A stretch of DNA of 64,000 nt from an uncultured Lachnospiraceae bacterium. Lineage in GTDB: Bacteria > Bacillota > Clostridia > Lachnospirales > Lachnospiraceae. Both the position numbers and the translations under genes were made by a program. Below the pieces are notes generated by a model. That model was not told the DNA's origin, did not search any database, and saw nothing but the letters and a program-made list of their open reading frames with translations. Every line of letters starts with the position of its first letter. The stretch's first letter is position 1. Below, piece by piece: positions 9,955 to 18,466 of this stretch. The stretch lies in NCBI GenBank assembly GCA_910578345.1, contig CAJTRA010000001.1, forward strand, positions 292,115 through 356,114. The letters are read 5' to 3'.

Positions 9955-9961
9955 AACCCGC

Positions 9962-11095
9962 TCACTCCCCGCTTCTTCTTCCGGCAATCTGCCTACTGCC
10001 ACAAAGTGATTCAATATAGTCTCTCCACTGTTCATAGATTGCCTGATCATTGGCCCTCTCAGCGATCTTTCTCGCCTCTTTGCCCAGCCGCTCGGCCAGA
10101 TCCCTGTCCTCGATCAGCCGGTTAATACCCTCCTCCAATGCCTGCTGATCTTTGATCGGTATCAACAATCCGTCCTTCTCATGTGTCATGATCGTGCGCG
10201 GACCTCCACAGGGACAATCTGTCGCCACAATAGGAAGTCCTAACGCCATCGCTTCCATAAGCGCATTGGGAAGCCCTTCCCAATCGGACGTGAAAGCAAA
10301 CAGCGCCGCATCAACCAGATCTTTTTCCAGACTGTCGCTGGCTCCCATCAAGTGAATATACTCTCCGGCATGCAGACTGTCTATCAACTCCTCCAAAATC
10401 TCTTTTGTTCCGTCAAAGGAATCTCCTCCGTAGATCTTCAAGTCATAGTCCGGATGTTTTTCATGCACATTGACAAAAGCGCGAACCAACATAGGCTGAT
10501 TCTTAAAGTCCACCAGACGCCCGGACTGCACCACGCTTTTCGTTCTTGTCTGTGGCTGCGGCACGCCGATATATTTGGGATTGATCGGATTTAAGATAAT
10601 CCTGGAATTCTTCTGCAGCCTGGGGGCGAAAAATTCCCTGGCCCCTTCCGTCTGAAAGACACATCCATCCGCCCGCGGAAACAACAGTGGAATCTGTATC
10701 TTATCCGAACGCTCCTCATAATGTCCCGCCGGATTGGTGCGGATAGAGATCAAAACCGGAAGTTTAAGGAAATAGGCCGCTAATAACCCCCTGTACAAGG
10801 CCTTTCTGGCAAAAGGGATCAAAATATCCGGTTTTTCTTCCTTCAAAAACTTTCTTAAGTACTTCACACGAAGCAAAAATTGTATCAAACGATGTTTCTT
10901 TTCATCCTCCTCACGCAGCCCCACATGAACGCGCCGCACCCTCGGATCCGTCTGAAATTCATTTTCTCCATACCACTCCGTGGCGATGACGACCTGGTAT
11001 CCTTCTTTCGCAAACCGATCAGCCAAATTCGTAACCACACGCTCCGCACCGCCCTGCTCCAGGCAGTTTAGATGAAACACGATCTTTCTTGTCAA
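9962..11095 (-). CDS. Glycosyltransferase family 4
   Basis: 377 residues using a TTG start at 11095, preceded by GGGGG and positioned so that the protein opens with TRKIVFHLNCLEQGGAERVV, as GT4 enzymes do. A longer form starting at 11188 would add 31 unconserved residues and has no clear ribosome binding site. The C-terminal domain has VQSGRLVDFKNQPMLVRAF and the E-x7-E motif in WEGLPNALMEAMALGLPIVA. It sits directly downstream of the MBOAT gene, so its sugar may be the one that is acylated. Specificity unknown. Confidence 0.88.
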   Translation of the reverse strand: MTRKIVFHLNCLEQGGAERVVTNLADRFAKEGYQVVIATEWYGENEFQTDPRVRRVHVGLREEDEKKHRLIQFLLRVKYLRKFLKEEKPDILIPFARKALYRGLLAAYFLKLPVLISIRTNPAGHYEERSDKIQIPLLFPRADGCVFQTEGAREFFAPRLQKNSRIILNPINPKYIGVPQPQTRTKSVVQSGRLVDFKNQPMLVRAFVNVHEKHPDYDLKIYGGDSFDGTKEILEELIDSLHAGEYIHLMGASDSLEKDLVDAALFAFTSDWEGLPNALMEAMALGLPIVATDCPCGGPRTIMTHEKDGLLIPIKDQQALEEGINRLIEDRDLAERLGKEARKIAERANDQAIYEQWRDYIESLCGSRQIAGRRSGE

Positions 11096-11205
11096 GCTAA
11101 TCCCCCATTCTTGTTCGCCTGCGAATTTGGGCGCAAGCACAAATATGCCTCTGAACATGTCCAGACGTTGAAAACCTCTCATCTGCAAACTTCATCGTAA
11201 TATCG

Positions 11206-12780
11206 TCAAAAACTCTGATACAAAAACACCGCCGTGTCATACCCGCCGCCATAAATCCCCGTGATCAGCAACGTCAGCACAACCCCGTAATAGCAGACCC
11301 ACCTGACAAGACCCGGACATTTGGACAGCGCCTCCCTCACATCCGTCCCTCTCTCCTCCACCAAAGAAACGGACAGCCAAACGAAAAATGCCGCAATGAG
11401 CAGCATAAGATCATACTTGCTCAACCCGTAGGAAGTGATTTCGCTTGTAAGCAGGCTGCCGAAAGAAAATCTCGTCAGGAAAGAGAGATAGATCGCTCCC
11501 GCCTGCTCAAGATCCTTGCTTCTGATCAGTACATCCGCCAAAAATACGATCATCCATGTCCTTATCATGCCAAAGAGCGACCAGATCCGGCCTTCTTTTA
11601 TATGCAGCTTTGTTTTCCAGGCAGCATAACAGGGTTCCAGAATAAGAGAAAGGCTCATGAGCAGTCCATAATAAATGCCCCACAGCATATAACTCACTGT
11701 TCTTCCGTGCCATATCCCCGTAAAAAACCAGACAAGCATTGTGCCTATGACCGGCGTAACCTGTCTGCCCATTCCATTCCACTTATTTTTACATGCCTTT
11801 GTGATCTTACGGCCGGCTTCCGACATTACAAAGGAAAACATGACATAATCTTTAAACCAGGTTCCCAGCGTTATATGCCATCTCCGCCAGAATTCCGCCA
11901 CGGATCTTGCAAAATAAGGACGCTTGAAATTGTCCGGCAGCATAATGTCAAACGTCTCGCTGACTCCCGCCGCCATATCAATATAACCTGAAAAATCCGC
12001 ATATAACTGCAGCATATAGAGTGCCGTGGCACAGGCAAGGATACTGCCCGGCACAGAAAAGACCTCTACTCCATAGACCTGGTCCACAAAGATGCCGATC
12101 CGATCGGCAATCACCAGCTTCTTAAAGGCTCCCCAAACAAATCGCTGTATCCCACGGATCATCCTGTCGTACTGAAAGACATGCTCCCTGTCAAACTGCT
12201 CCTTCATGGGCGCAAAACGATGAAACGGCCCTTGCGTGACTGCCGGAAAATAAGAAAGAAACAGCAAGACTTTCAGGAAATTTGTCTCCACCGCACAATT
12301 TTCCCGTCCTGCGTCCACCACATAACTAATGGCCGTCAAGGTATAGAAAGATATACCGAGAGGCATAATTATTTTCTCCAGAAATCCTGCATGAGAACCT
12401 ATCAGTTTCTCAATCACAGGTATGGAAACCACCGCATATTTATAGAACGCCAGCAGACACAAATTAAAGGCGAAATAAAGGATCTGCACCCGCTTCCGCC
12501 TGCTTTGAAACGCGGCCTTCACTGCTTTCTTACTTTCCCTGTCGGCACACTGCTTTAACTGCGCTTTCTCCTGCTCCAGCTTCTGCCCAAGATACCTTCC
12601 GCATCCATAAGTCGTAACACCGGTCAGCAGAAGTCCCAGCGGAAATCCCCGCAGGCCGATCCCATAGAAAACCAGGCTGGCTCCCAGTAAGATATATGGC
12701 TGCACTTTTCCCGGAACAAGATAATAGAGCGCAAAGCAGACAGCCCACAGGATCACAAAAGAATACGAGATGAGCTGCAT
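11206..12780 (-). CDS. MBOAT O-acyltransferase, DltB/AlgI-like
   Basis: 524 residues, polytopic. The MBOAT core is clear: QLYADFSGYIDMAAG (258-272), FWRRWHITLGTWFKDYV (297-313) and GIWHG (355-359) with the conserved catalytic-type His358. In teichoic acid D-alanylation DltB takes an aminoacyl group from the carrier protein DltC and moves it to the outside. The start codon at 12780 abuts the stop of the acyl carrier protein gene with no spacer, as expected for tightly coupled partners. Together with the ligase, formyltransferase and SGNH genes it forms the 11206-16712 cassette. Transfer of an (N-formyl)aminoacyl group is inferred from these neighbours; a plain acyl group is the alternative. 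Confidence 0.88.
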   Translation of the reverse strand: MQLISYSFVILWAVCFALYYLVPGKVQPYILLGASLVFYGIGLRGFPLGLLLTGVTTYGCGRYLGQKLEQEKAQLKQCADRESKKAVKAAFQSRRKRVQILYFAFNLCLLAFYKYAVVSIPVIEKLIGSHAGFLEKIIMPLGISFYTLTAISYVVDAGRENCAVETNFLKVLLFLSYFPAVTQGPFHRFAPMKEQFDREHVFQYDRMIRGIQRFVWGAFKKLVIADRIGIFVDQVYGVEVFSVPGSILACATALYMLQLYADFSGYIDMAAGVSETFDIMLPDNFKRPYFARSVAEFWRRWHITLGTWFKDYVMFSFVMSEAGRKITKACKNKWNGMGRQVTPVIGTMLVWFFTGIWHGRTVSYMLWGIYYGLLMSLSLILEPCYAAWKTKLHIKEGRIWSLFGMIRTWMIVFLADVLIRSKDLEQAGAIYLSFLTRFSFGSLLTSEITSYGLSKYDLMLLIAAFFVWLSVSLVEERGTDVREALSKCPGLVRWVCYYGVVLTLLITGIYGGGYDTAVFLYQSF

Positions 12781-13011
12781 TTATTCCTCCAATAATTTCT
12801 GCACAAGGGCAATAATGGCTTCCTTGTTCCGGAAATTCTCTGCTACTACATATTTGGCGTCAATCTCAATATCAAATTCCTCTTCCAGATCACTCACCAC
12901 ATTGATGACGGTAAAAGAATCGATCACGCCGTCTTCCATCATATTGTCGCCGTCATAATCCAGGGCTTCCTCACAATGCTCTTCCAGGATCTCCAGTATT
13001 TTTTCTTCCAT
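12781..13011 (-). CDS. Acyl/peptidyl carrier protein, DltC-like
   Basis: 76 residues, acidic, the size of DltC. The phosphopantetheine attachment site is Ser32 in DGVIDSFTVINVV (28-40), with the Asp-Ser pair universal in carrier proteins. It would be loaded by the adenylating ligase at 14018-15523 and unloaded by the MBOAT encoded immediately after it. A phosphopantetheinyl transferase is needed and is not in the window. It is separated from the formyltransferase gene upstream by 62 bases. Confidence 0.9.
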   Translation of the reverse strand: MEEKILEILEEHCEEALDYDGDNMMEDGVIDSFTVINVVSDLEEEFDIEIDAKYVVAENFRNKEAIIALVQKLLEE

Positions 13012-13073
13012 AATAATGATACACTCCTTAAATGATACTTTTTGTTATGTCATTTTCTTTCGTGATCCCTACT

Positions 13074-14021
13074 CTACAGGAACCGGTATTTTAGTTTCAA
13101 CAGGCTGTCGGCTCCCAGAGGCAGATAGAGCAGCCCTTCCCCTTCCTTCCGCCTGTCTGTGGGAATTCTGCGATACCGCGTGATCTCTGCCTCTCTTCCG
13201 TCTATCCGGGTCCGCACCAGCGGAAACAGATCGTTCTTCCCATAGTCCACGCTCCGAAGCAGGCAGTAGATGGCCTCTGGCTGATCTGTCAGCGAGAAGT
13301 GCCCGTCTGCAGGCACCTCACGGGAACGGTACATCCGCCGCCCCGGATCAAAACCCTGTTCTCTGGCCTGCACACTCTCCTCCAGAATCCTCCCAAAGCA
13401 TTCCCGGAAAGCTTCCGCCGCCAGATCCATCAACTTTTCCGTCAGTTCGTAAGCTTTCATATCGTCAGTAATCTCACACTGCTTTTGTATGATGATACTG
13501 CCCTCATCTACCCCCGCGGTCACATAATGCCATGTGATGCCGGTCGTCTTTTCTCCCCTGTAAATCGCCCATGTGGGAGCGTTCCTGCCTGGATAATCAG
13601 GCAGAAGAGCATTATGGAAATTCACAATCGTAATATGCGCTTTCTCCACCAGAGACGCCGGAAATAAGAAGTTATTGCTGGCGCTGACGATCAGCGTCTT
13701 GTCCGTGATCCGGTCCAGAGAAGCAGTCAGTTCTTTCTTGTCCGTGATCCGGTGAAAGGGAATTCCTCTCTCAGCACAAATCTTCTCAGTGATACTGAAA
13801 GAATGAATCTCATGCTCGATGAACTCCATCTCATATCCGTATTCCTTTTTCCTGTCATAAACATACTGCAGTACTTCCCCTGTCACTTTTCCGTAACCGA
13901 GGATCACGATCTTCTGAAATGTTTCGTTAGTACTCACTCTGCTCTCTGCGCCTTTCTCTTTTTCTATCGTTAACGCCATTGGAAATGTCGTTTTCAACCC
14001 TTCAAAGGTCTCCTGTCTCAC
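13074..14021 (-). CDS. Formyltransferase (Fmt/LgrA F-domain fold) in a Dlt-like cassette
   Basis: 315 residues at most. The formyl-tetrahydrofolate enzyme signature is intact: VNFHNALLPDYPGRNAPTW with Asn134 and His136, then GITWHYVTAGVDEGSII with Asp172, matching the Asn-His-Asp catalytic triad of methionyl-tRNA formyltransferase. The GTG start overlaps the ligase stop by 4 bases (GTGA); weaker later starts exist, so the first about 30 residues are uncertain. tRNA formylation is unlikely here. Position between an amino-acid adenylating ligase and a carrier protein recalls LgrA, whose F domain formylates an aminoacyl carrier. I infer N-formylation of the carrier-bound or free amino acid. Sugar N-formylation is the main alternative. 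Confidence 0.85.
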   Translation of the reverse strand: MRQETFEGLKTTFPMALTIEKEKGAESRVSTNETFQKIVILGYGKVTGEVLQYVYDRKKEYGYEMEFIEHEIHSFSITEKICAERGIPFHRITDKKELTASLDRITDKTLIVSASNNFLFPASLVEKAHITIVNFHNALLPDYPGRNAPTWAIYRGEKTTGITWHYVTAGVDEGSIIIQKQCEITDDMKAYELTEKLMDLAAEAFRECFGRILEESVQAREQGFDPGRRMYRSREVPADGHFSLTDQPEAIYCLLRSVDYGKNDLFPLVRTRIDGREAEITRYRRIPTDRRKEGEGLLYLPLGADSLLKLKYRFL

Positions 14022-15523
14022 AGCAATTCTTTGAGTTTTACCCTGTCGATCTTTCCATTGGCATTGATGGGCATTTTCTCTAAGGTGATCACCTTGCCCG
14101 GCAGCATATACTCCGGCACCAGCCCGGAAATCTTCTCATTGATATATGCCCTCTCCAAAGGTTCCTCCAGAAACAGCACGATCTTTTGCCGCTTCTCATC
14201 ATACAGACAGCAGCACATCGCGATCTCTTCCAGTGATGAGACGGCTGTCTCGATCTCGCCCAGCTCAATCCGGTGTCCCATATGTTTAATCTGAAAATCC
14301 TTGCGGGACAGATAGATAATCTCTCCATGCGCATTGTATTTCACCAGATCCCCCGTGCGGTATATCGTCTCAGGCACACAGGGATTCAACGGATTCTGGA
14401 CAAAAGCCTCTCTCGTCTTCTCCGAATTGTTGTAATATCCCATCGATAGAGAGGTGCCTCTCACGCAAAGCTCCCCGATCTCATCCCCCTTAACAGGTTC
14501 ATTGCGGTCATTTAAAACCAGAATATCGGTATTTGCCATAGGAATGCCGATCGGCAGCGGTTCATCATCCGCAAATTCACGATCCACGATATAGTACGTG
14601 CAGGCGTCTGTAATTTCGGTTGGCCCGTACAGATTCGCATACAGAACATCCGGCAGGAACCTGCGCCACGTGTTGAGCTGCTTGTTGGGCATGACCTCGC
14701 CGCAGAACAATACCCTGCGCAGTGTATCCGACAGATCTACATTGCGGAAAGCCTTCAGCTTCGCCACTACGATCAGCGCCGAAGGCACCCAGAAAATCGT
14801 ATTAATCCGCTTCTCCTTCAGGTATTCCAGCAGAGGAACCGGCTGGGCAAAAAGATTCTTTGGAATGATATAGGTAGTCGCACCGCTCTTGATCGTGCTG
14901 TAGATATCCAGAATCGAATTATCAAAATAAAATGGCGCCTGATTGCCGAAGCTGTCCTCCTCTGTGATCGCAAACGTCTCCGTCACCCAGTCAATATAGT
15001 CGATCACTGACCGGTGATTGATCGTCACGCCCTTCGGTATGCCTGTAGACCCGGAAGTAAAGAGCACATACAGAAAATCCGTATCAATCCCGCGCATTCT
15101 GGCTGCATTGACCATTTCTTCCTCTACTTTCGAGACCACTGCATCTTCGAACAGCAGATACTCACCCTCATAGGCATATCCTGCAAAAGCCTCCCGCAGT
15201 CTCGCTGTCGTTATGACAAGAGATGGCTGCAACACCTCCAAAATCTTATTGACACGGCTGGCAGGCATATCGATGTCGATGGGCGAATAGAAGTTGCAGC
15301 TGTACGCCGCGCCCATAAAAGAAACCAGCACATCGACGCCTTTCTCCAGATAGACGACCACCGGTTTCCTGAACAATCCCTTTTCAATCATCCGTGTGGC
15401 CAGCGCCATCGCCTGCATGCGCAGCTCCCGGAAGGTAATCTTCTTATGCTCATCCACAAAGGCTGTCTTCTCCGGCAGTCTGTCCGCGGTTTCATCCAGC
15501 CAGTAGGTAACATTCGCTTTCAT
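14018..15523 (-). CDS. Amino-acid adenylating ligase, DltA-like
   Basis: 501 residues, close to DltA length. Adenylation motifs in order: LFTSGSTGIPKG (154-165), FYFDNSILDIYS (198-209), NLYGPTEIT (298-306), YRTGDLV, FQIKHMGHRIELGEIE and NANGKIDR with Lys491. Asp201 in FDNS is the residue that binds the substrate alpha-amino group in amino-acid activating enzymes, so an amino acid rather than a fatty acid is likely. LFCGEV (272-277) with Cys274 matches the DltA position linked with D-alanine recognition. It would charge the carrier protein at 12781-13011. No other dlt genes are near, so this is not an ordinary teichoic acid operon. Side-chain preference cannot be read reliably. Confidence 0.9.
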   Translation of the reverse strand: MKANVTYWLDETADRLPEKTAFVDEHKKITFRELRMQAMALATRMIEKGLFRKPVVVYLEKGVDVLVSFMGAAYSCNFYSPIDIDMPASRVNKILEVLQPSLVITTARLREAFAGYAYEGEYLLFEDAVVSKVEEEMVNAARMRGIDTDFLYVLFTSGSTGIPKGVTINHRSVIDYIDWVTETFAITEEDSFGNQAPFYFDNSILDIYSTIKSGATTYIIPKNLFAQPVPLLEYLKEKRINTIFWVPSALIVVAKLKAFRNVDLSDTLRRVLFCGEVMPNKQLNTWRRFLPDVLYANLYGPTEITDACTYYIVDREFADDEPLPIGIPMANTDILVLNDRNEPVKGDEIGELCVRGTSLSMGYYNNSEKTREAFVQNPLNPCVPETIYRTGDLVKYNAHGEIIYLSRKDFQIKHMGHRIELGEIETAVSSLEEIAMCCCLYDEKRQKIVLFLEEPLERAYINEKISGLVPEYMLPGKVITLEKMPINANGKIDRVKLKELL

Positions 15524-15560
15524 ATCCCAAACCGTACCTTTCCCTGCTTGCGCAGTCTTC

Positions 15561-16712
15561 TTAATCCGGCAGCAAAACCGGATAAAAGGTGTCCATCATT
15601 TTCTCTGTCTTGATATGGTAGAGATCGTACAAATCCGTCATCTTAAGCCCACTGCCTGCCGGATCATAAGATCCATACAGCGCCGCCTCTCTGTCCAAAG
15701 CGATCTGCCGGATCCTCTCCTCCACCTGAAATGTGATCTGATACTGCTGTGCACATTCTATGTAATTATACATCATGGGCGAATAAGGTGGCAAGTATAA
15801 CATCACTTCCACGCCCCTCCCCTGAAGCCAGCCGATCAGCGCATCGAACAGTTCCATGCTCCGCTCGTCAATTTCCCTGTAATCCGTCATCCGGTAGACC
15901 ACCTGCTCTTCTATGGCCTGCCGCGTCAGTTCCTCCACATCTTCTGCCGCAACTTCCCGCAGCTCACGCTGATAAGCGATACTGCCATCACAGTGTTTCA
16001 AATACTGCTCCGTCTCCCAGTCCTGCGTATAGGCAACCATAAACCGCTTTCTTTCCGGCAGCAGCGTCACATTATACCGGAAATAATCCAAAGAAAGCCA
16101 CTTGCTGTCGTCCCTGCCGGTAGAGATCTGCTGACCGGACCGCTCCGGATCCTGCCCGCCTATGCCATCTAAGACGTCTGTTCCCGCCTGCTTCGCAACA
16201 GCTTCCCCAGCCGCAGCCGCATTGTCCTGCGCCTCGATGCAATTCTCCATAGAGACAGCATACGCCTCCAATTCCTTCCAACGCTCATTATTATGGCTCG
16301 TATTAAACAGAAAAGCGTCCACCCCTATGACCATCTTCTTTGGCAGATGTCCCCTCTCTTCCAGAATCCCCACCACCGCCAACAGATCATAGAGTGTGGA
16401 CTCTGACAGTCCCGTATTATAGAAAGAGTCCGTTCCGAACATCTCATGCTCGAAGTTCATCACTCTGCTGGAACCGGCAATGATCACTTCCTTCGCCGCC
16501 TCCTGCTGCTCCAGACAGGCTAACAAGAGCTTCCTGTCGTTGAAATCCGACTCTTCCAATCCCGTTACATTCATCGATCGCCGAACCATTTCTTCCCCGA
16601 TCTCGTCATATGTAACCCGCAGATACGCATAGGAATCCACATACCAGTTAACTGCCGCCACCATGCTAAGCAGCGGAACGACAAACAGAACCGCCTTACA
16701 CCATTTTTTCAT
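15561..16712 (-). CDS. Secreted SGNH/DltD-like protein of the acylation cassette
   Basis: 383 residues. The N-terminal segment (about 6-22) is a signal anchor, leaving the rest outside. EVIIAGSSRVMNF (75-87) matches SGNH block I with Ser81/82, and DLYDLYH (359-365) near the C-terminus provides Asp and His of block V. DltD and AlgX/AlgJ-type partners of MBOAT proteins share this plan. It is the first gene of the cassette, 37 bases before the adenylating ligase, and probably handles the aminoacyl group on the outer face. A low-complexity Ala/Gly/Asp-rich stretch at about 160-205 looks like an insertion. Exact role (transferase or esterase) is unresolved. Confidence 0.75.
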   Translation of the reverse strand: MKKWCKAVLFVVPLLSMVAAVNWYVDSYAYLRVTYDEIGEEMVRRSMNVTGLEESDFNDRKLLLACLEQQEAAKEVIIAGSSRVMNFEHEMFGTDSFYNTGLSESTLYDLLAVVGILEERGHLPKKMVIGVDAFLFNTSHNNERWKELEAYAVSMENCIEAQDNAAAAGEAVAKQAGTDVLDGIGGQDPERSGQQISTGRDDSKWLSLDYFRYNVTLLPERKRFMVAYTQDWETEQYLKHCDGSIAYQRELREVAAEDVEELTRQAIEEQVVYRMTDYREIDERSMELFDALIGWLQGRGVEVMLYLPPYSPMMYNYIECAQQYQITFQVEERIRQIALDREAALYGSYDPAGSGLKMTDLYDLYHIKTEKMMDTFYPVLLPD

Positions 16713-16800
16713 TTGTCAAGTCCATCCCTTTCTGTTACTTTCACGGAGTTACTATTCTCAGCCAATGTCATCACTTCCGGTTGCATAAGATGACGCTGCT

Positions 16801-18426
16801 TCACATCTCCGTCCGAAAGGTATAATGAAACAAAACCGGAAACGCCGCAAACAGTCCATAGGCATACCGGAATTCATTATAAACCGGCGCTGCCAGAAGC
16901 AGTGTCACAAGCAGCATGAGGAAAGGAACAGCAAATATCACTCTCTTTCCATTACGGGTATAGGCCAGATAGGCGATGCAAAATACCATCAGCCAGGTAT
17001 TTAAGCCAAGACTCCACACCCGATTGTACAGATCCCTGAACCCCATCAGGAAATCATGCAGCAAAAGCTCATCGTCATAGGAAAAAAGCTTTCTCTGTGT
17101 CGTCACGCCAAAGGGATTGTCCACCATATAATAATCCCCATACACATATTCGTAGTCTCTCTTACTGCAGGCCCAATATCCGGATGTCTGCCTGACTTCC
17201 GCCACCATATACTGCAAAGGATTACGCAGTCCGACTCTCAGCCATAGCTTGCAATAGTCCCACTTATGATCCGCAATCGCCTGCTGGTCGCCCGACTCCC
17301 GTATATAGTTCTTCACAGGATCGAACAGCCAGGGATTGTAATAGTCCCCTACCTGATCCACCGGCGCTACCCGGTCGATCATCTCAATCTCTGATTCCGT
17401 GAGGCTTCCGCCTTTCAGGTAGGCACACAGAACATGCTGTGTCGGCATGGTCAGTCCTTCGATCGTATCCGGCGGCTCTACCTGCAACGCACGCAGCACC
17501 GGCCCCCGATAAAGCAGGCAGCACACCAGCACGGCCAGCACACAGGCGAACGTCCGAAGCGGGAACCGCCTCTTCCACCCCCTCACAAACAGTAAAACAA
17601 TCCCCGTTCCCAAGAAGATAAAGACGCCATTGCTCCGCAAAAGACAGACCAGCAGTCCCGTCACAAAATAAGCCAGAAAGCGTGTTTTCTTTCCTTCTTC
17701 CAGATCAAACTCTACTGTCATCCATGCAAAGAGAAGCAGCGCTGCTGTAAAGAACGCGTCCTTTCCCATACAGATCGCAAGCAGTCCATTGACCGGCATA
17801 AAGGCATAGAAACAAACGGCCAGGATCAGCCACACCATCCGTGTCCCGCTCCGGTACAGCCAGTATAAGAAAAATCCAAATACCGTGGCCATGATAACTA
17901 CCTGGCAAAACGTGTAGAACGCCATACCGCCCGTATATGTACCGGACAGTCCATAACCGATCATAAAAAAAGCTTTCATGAGCAGCGTGTGGAAATAGGG
18001 ATGATGATTGGATGGAGACGCCCATCCCAAAATCTGTTCAATCTGCCACACCGCGTCATTGTTCAGCCAGCCAGGATAATACATCAGATAATAGGGCAGA
18101 TAACCCAGCAGACAGATTCCCGCAAAGAGAAAACAGAGATACCATTTCCCCCGCCTCTCCTCCTGGGCGGGCAGCGACTTCCCGAAGAGAACCGCCTGCA
18201 GGATCGCCTCTCTTTGGGAAATAACCAGACAAAGAGCCGACAGCGCCCCGTAACTGCAGACAAACCAGGCCGCGGCTCTTCCCAGATTATAAAGCATCGG
18301 CAGCGACTCCGCTCTTTCCAACTGCCCCAGCATCCCTGCTGCTGTATAAAAGAAAGCAAAAGGCAGGAGCACGAGGAGCTGGCGCCTTAGCGGCATCCGT
18401 ATTCTGTTTTCCGTATGTGCTCCCAT
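16801..18426 (-). CDS. DUF6020-like polytopic membrane protein, possible GT-C glycosyltransferase
   Basis: 541 residues from the ATG at 18426, where AAGGAGG sits 8 bases upstream; the longer frame to 18462 is not needed. About a dozen hydrophobic segments. After the first few, YYPGWLNNDAVWQIEQ followed by NHHPYFHTLLM places an Asp and a His-His pair on outer loops, a plan shared with the protein at 38066-39997 and the pseudogene at 35331-37225. MGKDAFFTAALLL is another shared block. GT-C enzymes that use polyprenyl-phosphate sugars outside the cell look like this. The function is inferred from fold and context only. Confidence 0.65.
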   Translation of the reverse strand: MGAHTENRIRMPLRRQLLVLLPFAFFYTAAGMLGQLERAESLPMLYNLGRAAAWFVCSYGALSALCLVISQREAILQAVLFGKSLPAQEERRGKWYLCFLFAGICLLGYLPYYLMYYPGWLNNDAVWQIEQILGWASPSNHHPYFHTLLMKAFFMIGYGLSGTYTGGMAFYTFCQVVIMATVFGFFLYWLYRSGTRMVWLILAVCFYAFMPVNGLLAICMGKDAFFTAALLLFAWMTVEFDLEEGKKTRFLAYFVTGLLVCLLRSNGVFIFLGTGIVLLFVRGWKRRFPLRTFACVLAVLVCCLLYRGPVLRALQVEPPDTIEGLTMPTQHVLCAYLKGGSLTESEIEMIDRVAPVDQVGDYYNPWLFDPVKNYIRESGDQQAIADHKWDYCKLWLRVGLRNPLQYMVAEVRQTSGYWACSKRDYEYVYGDYYMVDNPFGVTTQRKLFSYDDELLLHDFLMGFRDLYNRVWSLGLNTWLMVFCIAYLAYTRNGKRVIFAVPFLMLLVTLLLAAPVYNEFRYAYGLFAAFPVLFHYTFRTEM

Positions 18427-18466
18427 CTCTTCCCCCTCCTTAAGTTTTATGCAAGCGACCACTCCA

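Noticed and set aside
13074..14021. Housekeeping methionyl-tRNA formyltransferase (fmt)
   Set aside because: The catalytic triad matches, but fmt is normally beside def or priA genes and has an OB-fold tRNA-binding C-terminal domain that I cannot recognise here. The position between an adenylating ligase and a carrier protein points to another substrate.
11206..16712. Ordinary dltABCD teichoic acid D-alanylation operon
   Set aside because: Gene order differs from dltXABCD, a formyltransferase is inserted, no dltX-like small protein is seen, and the cassette is embedded among glycan glycosyltransferases.
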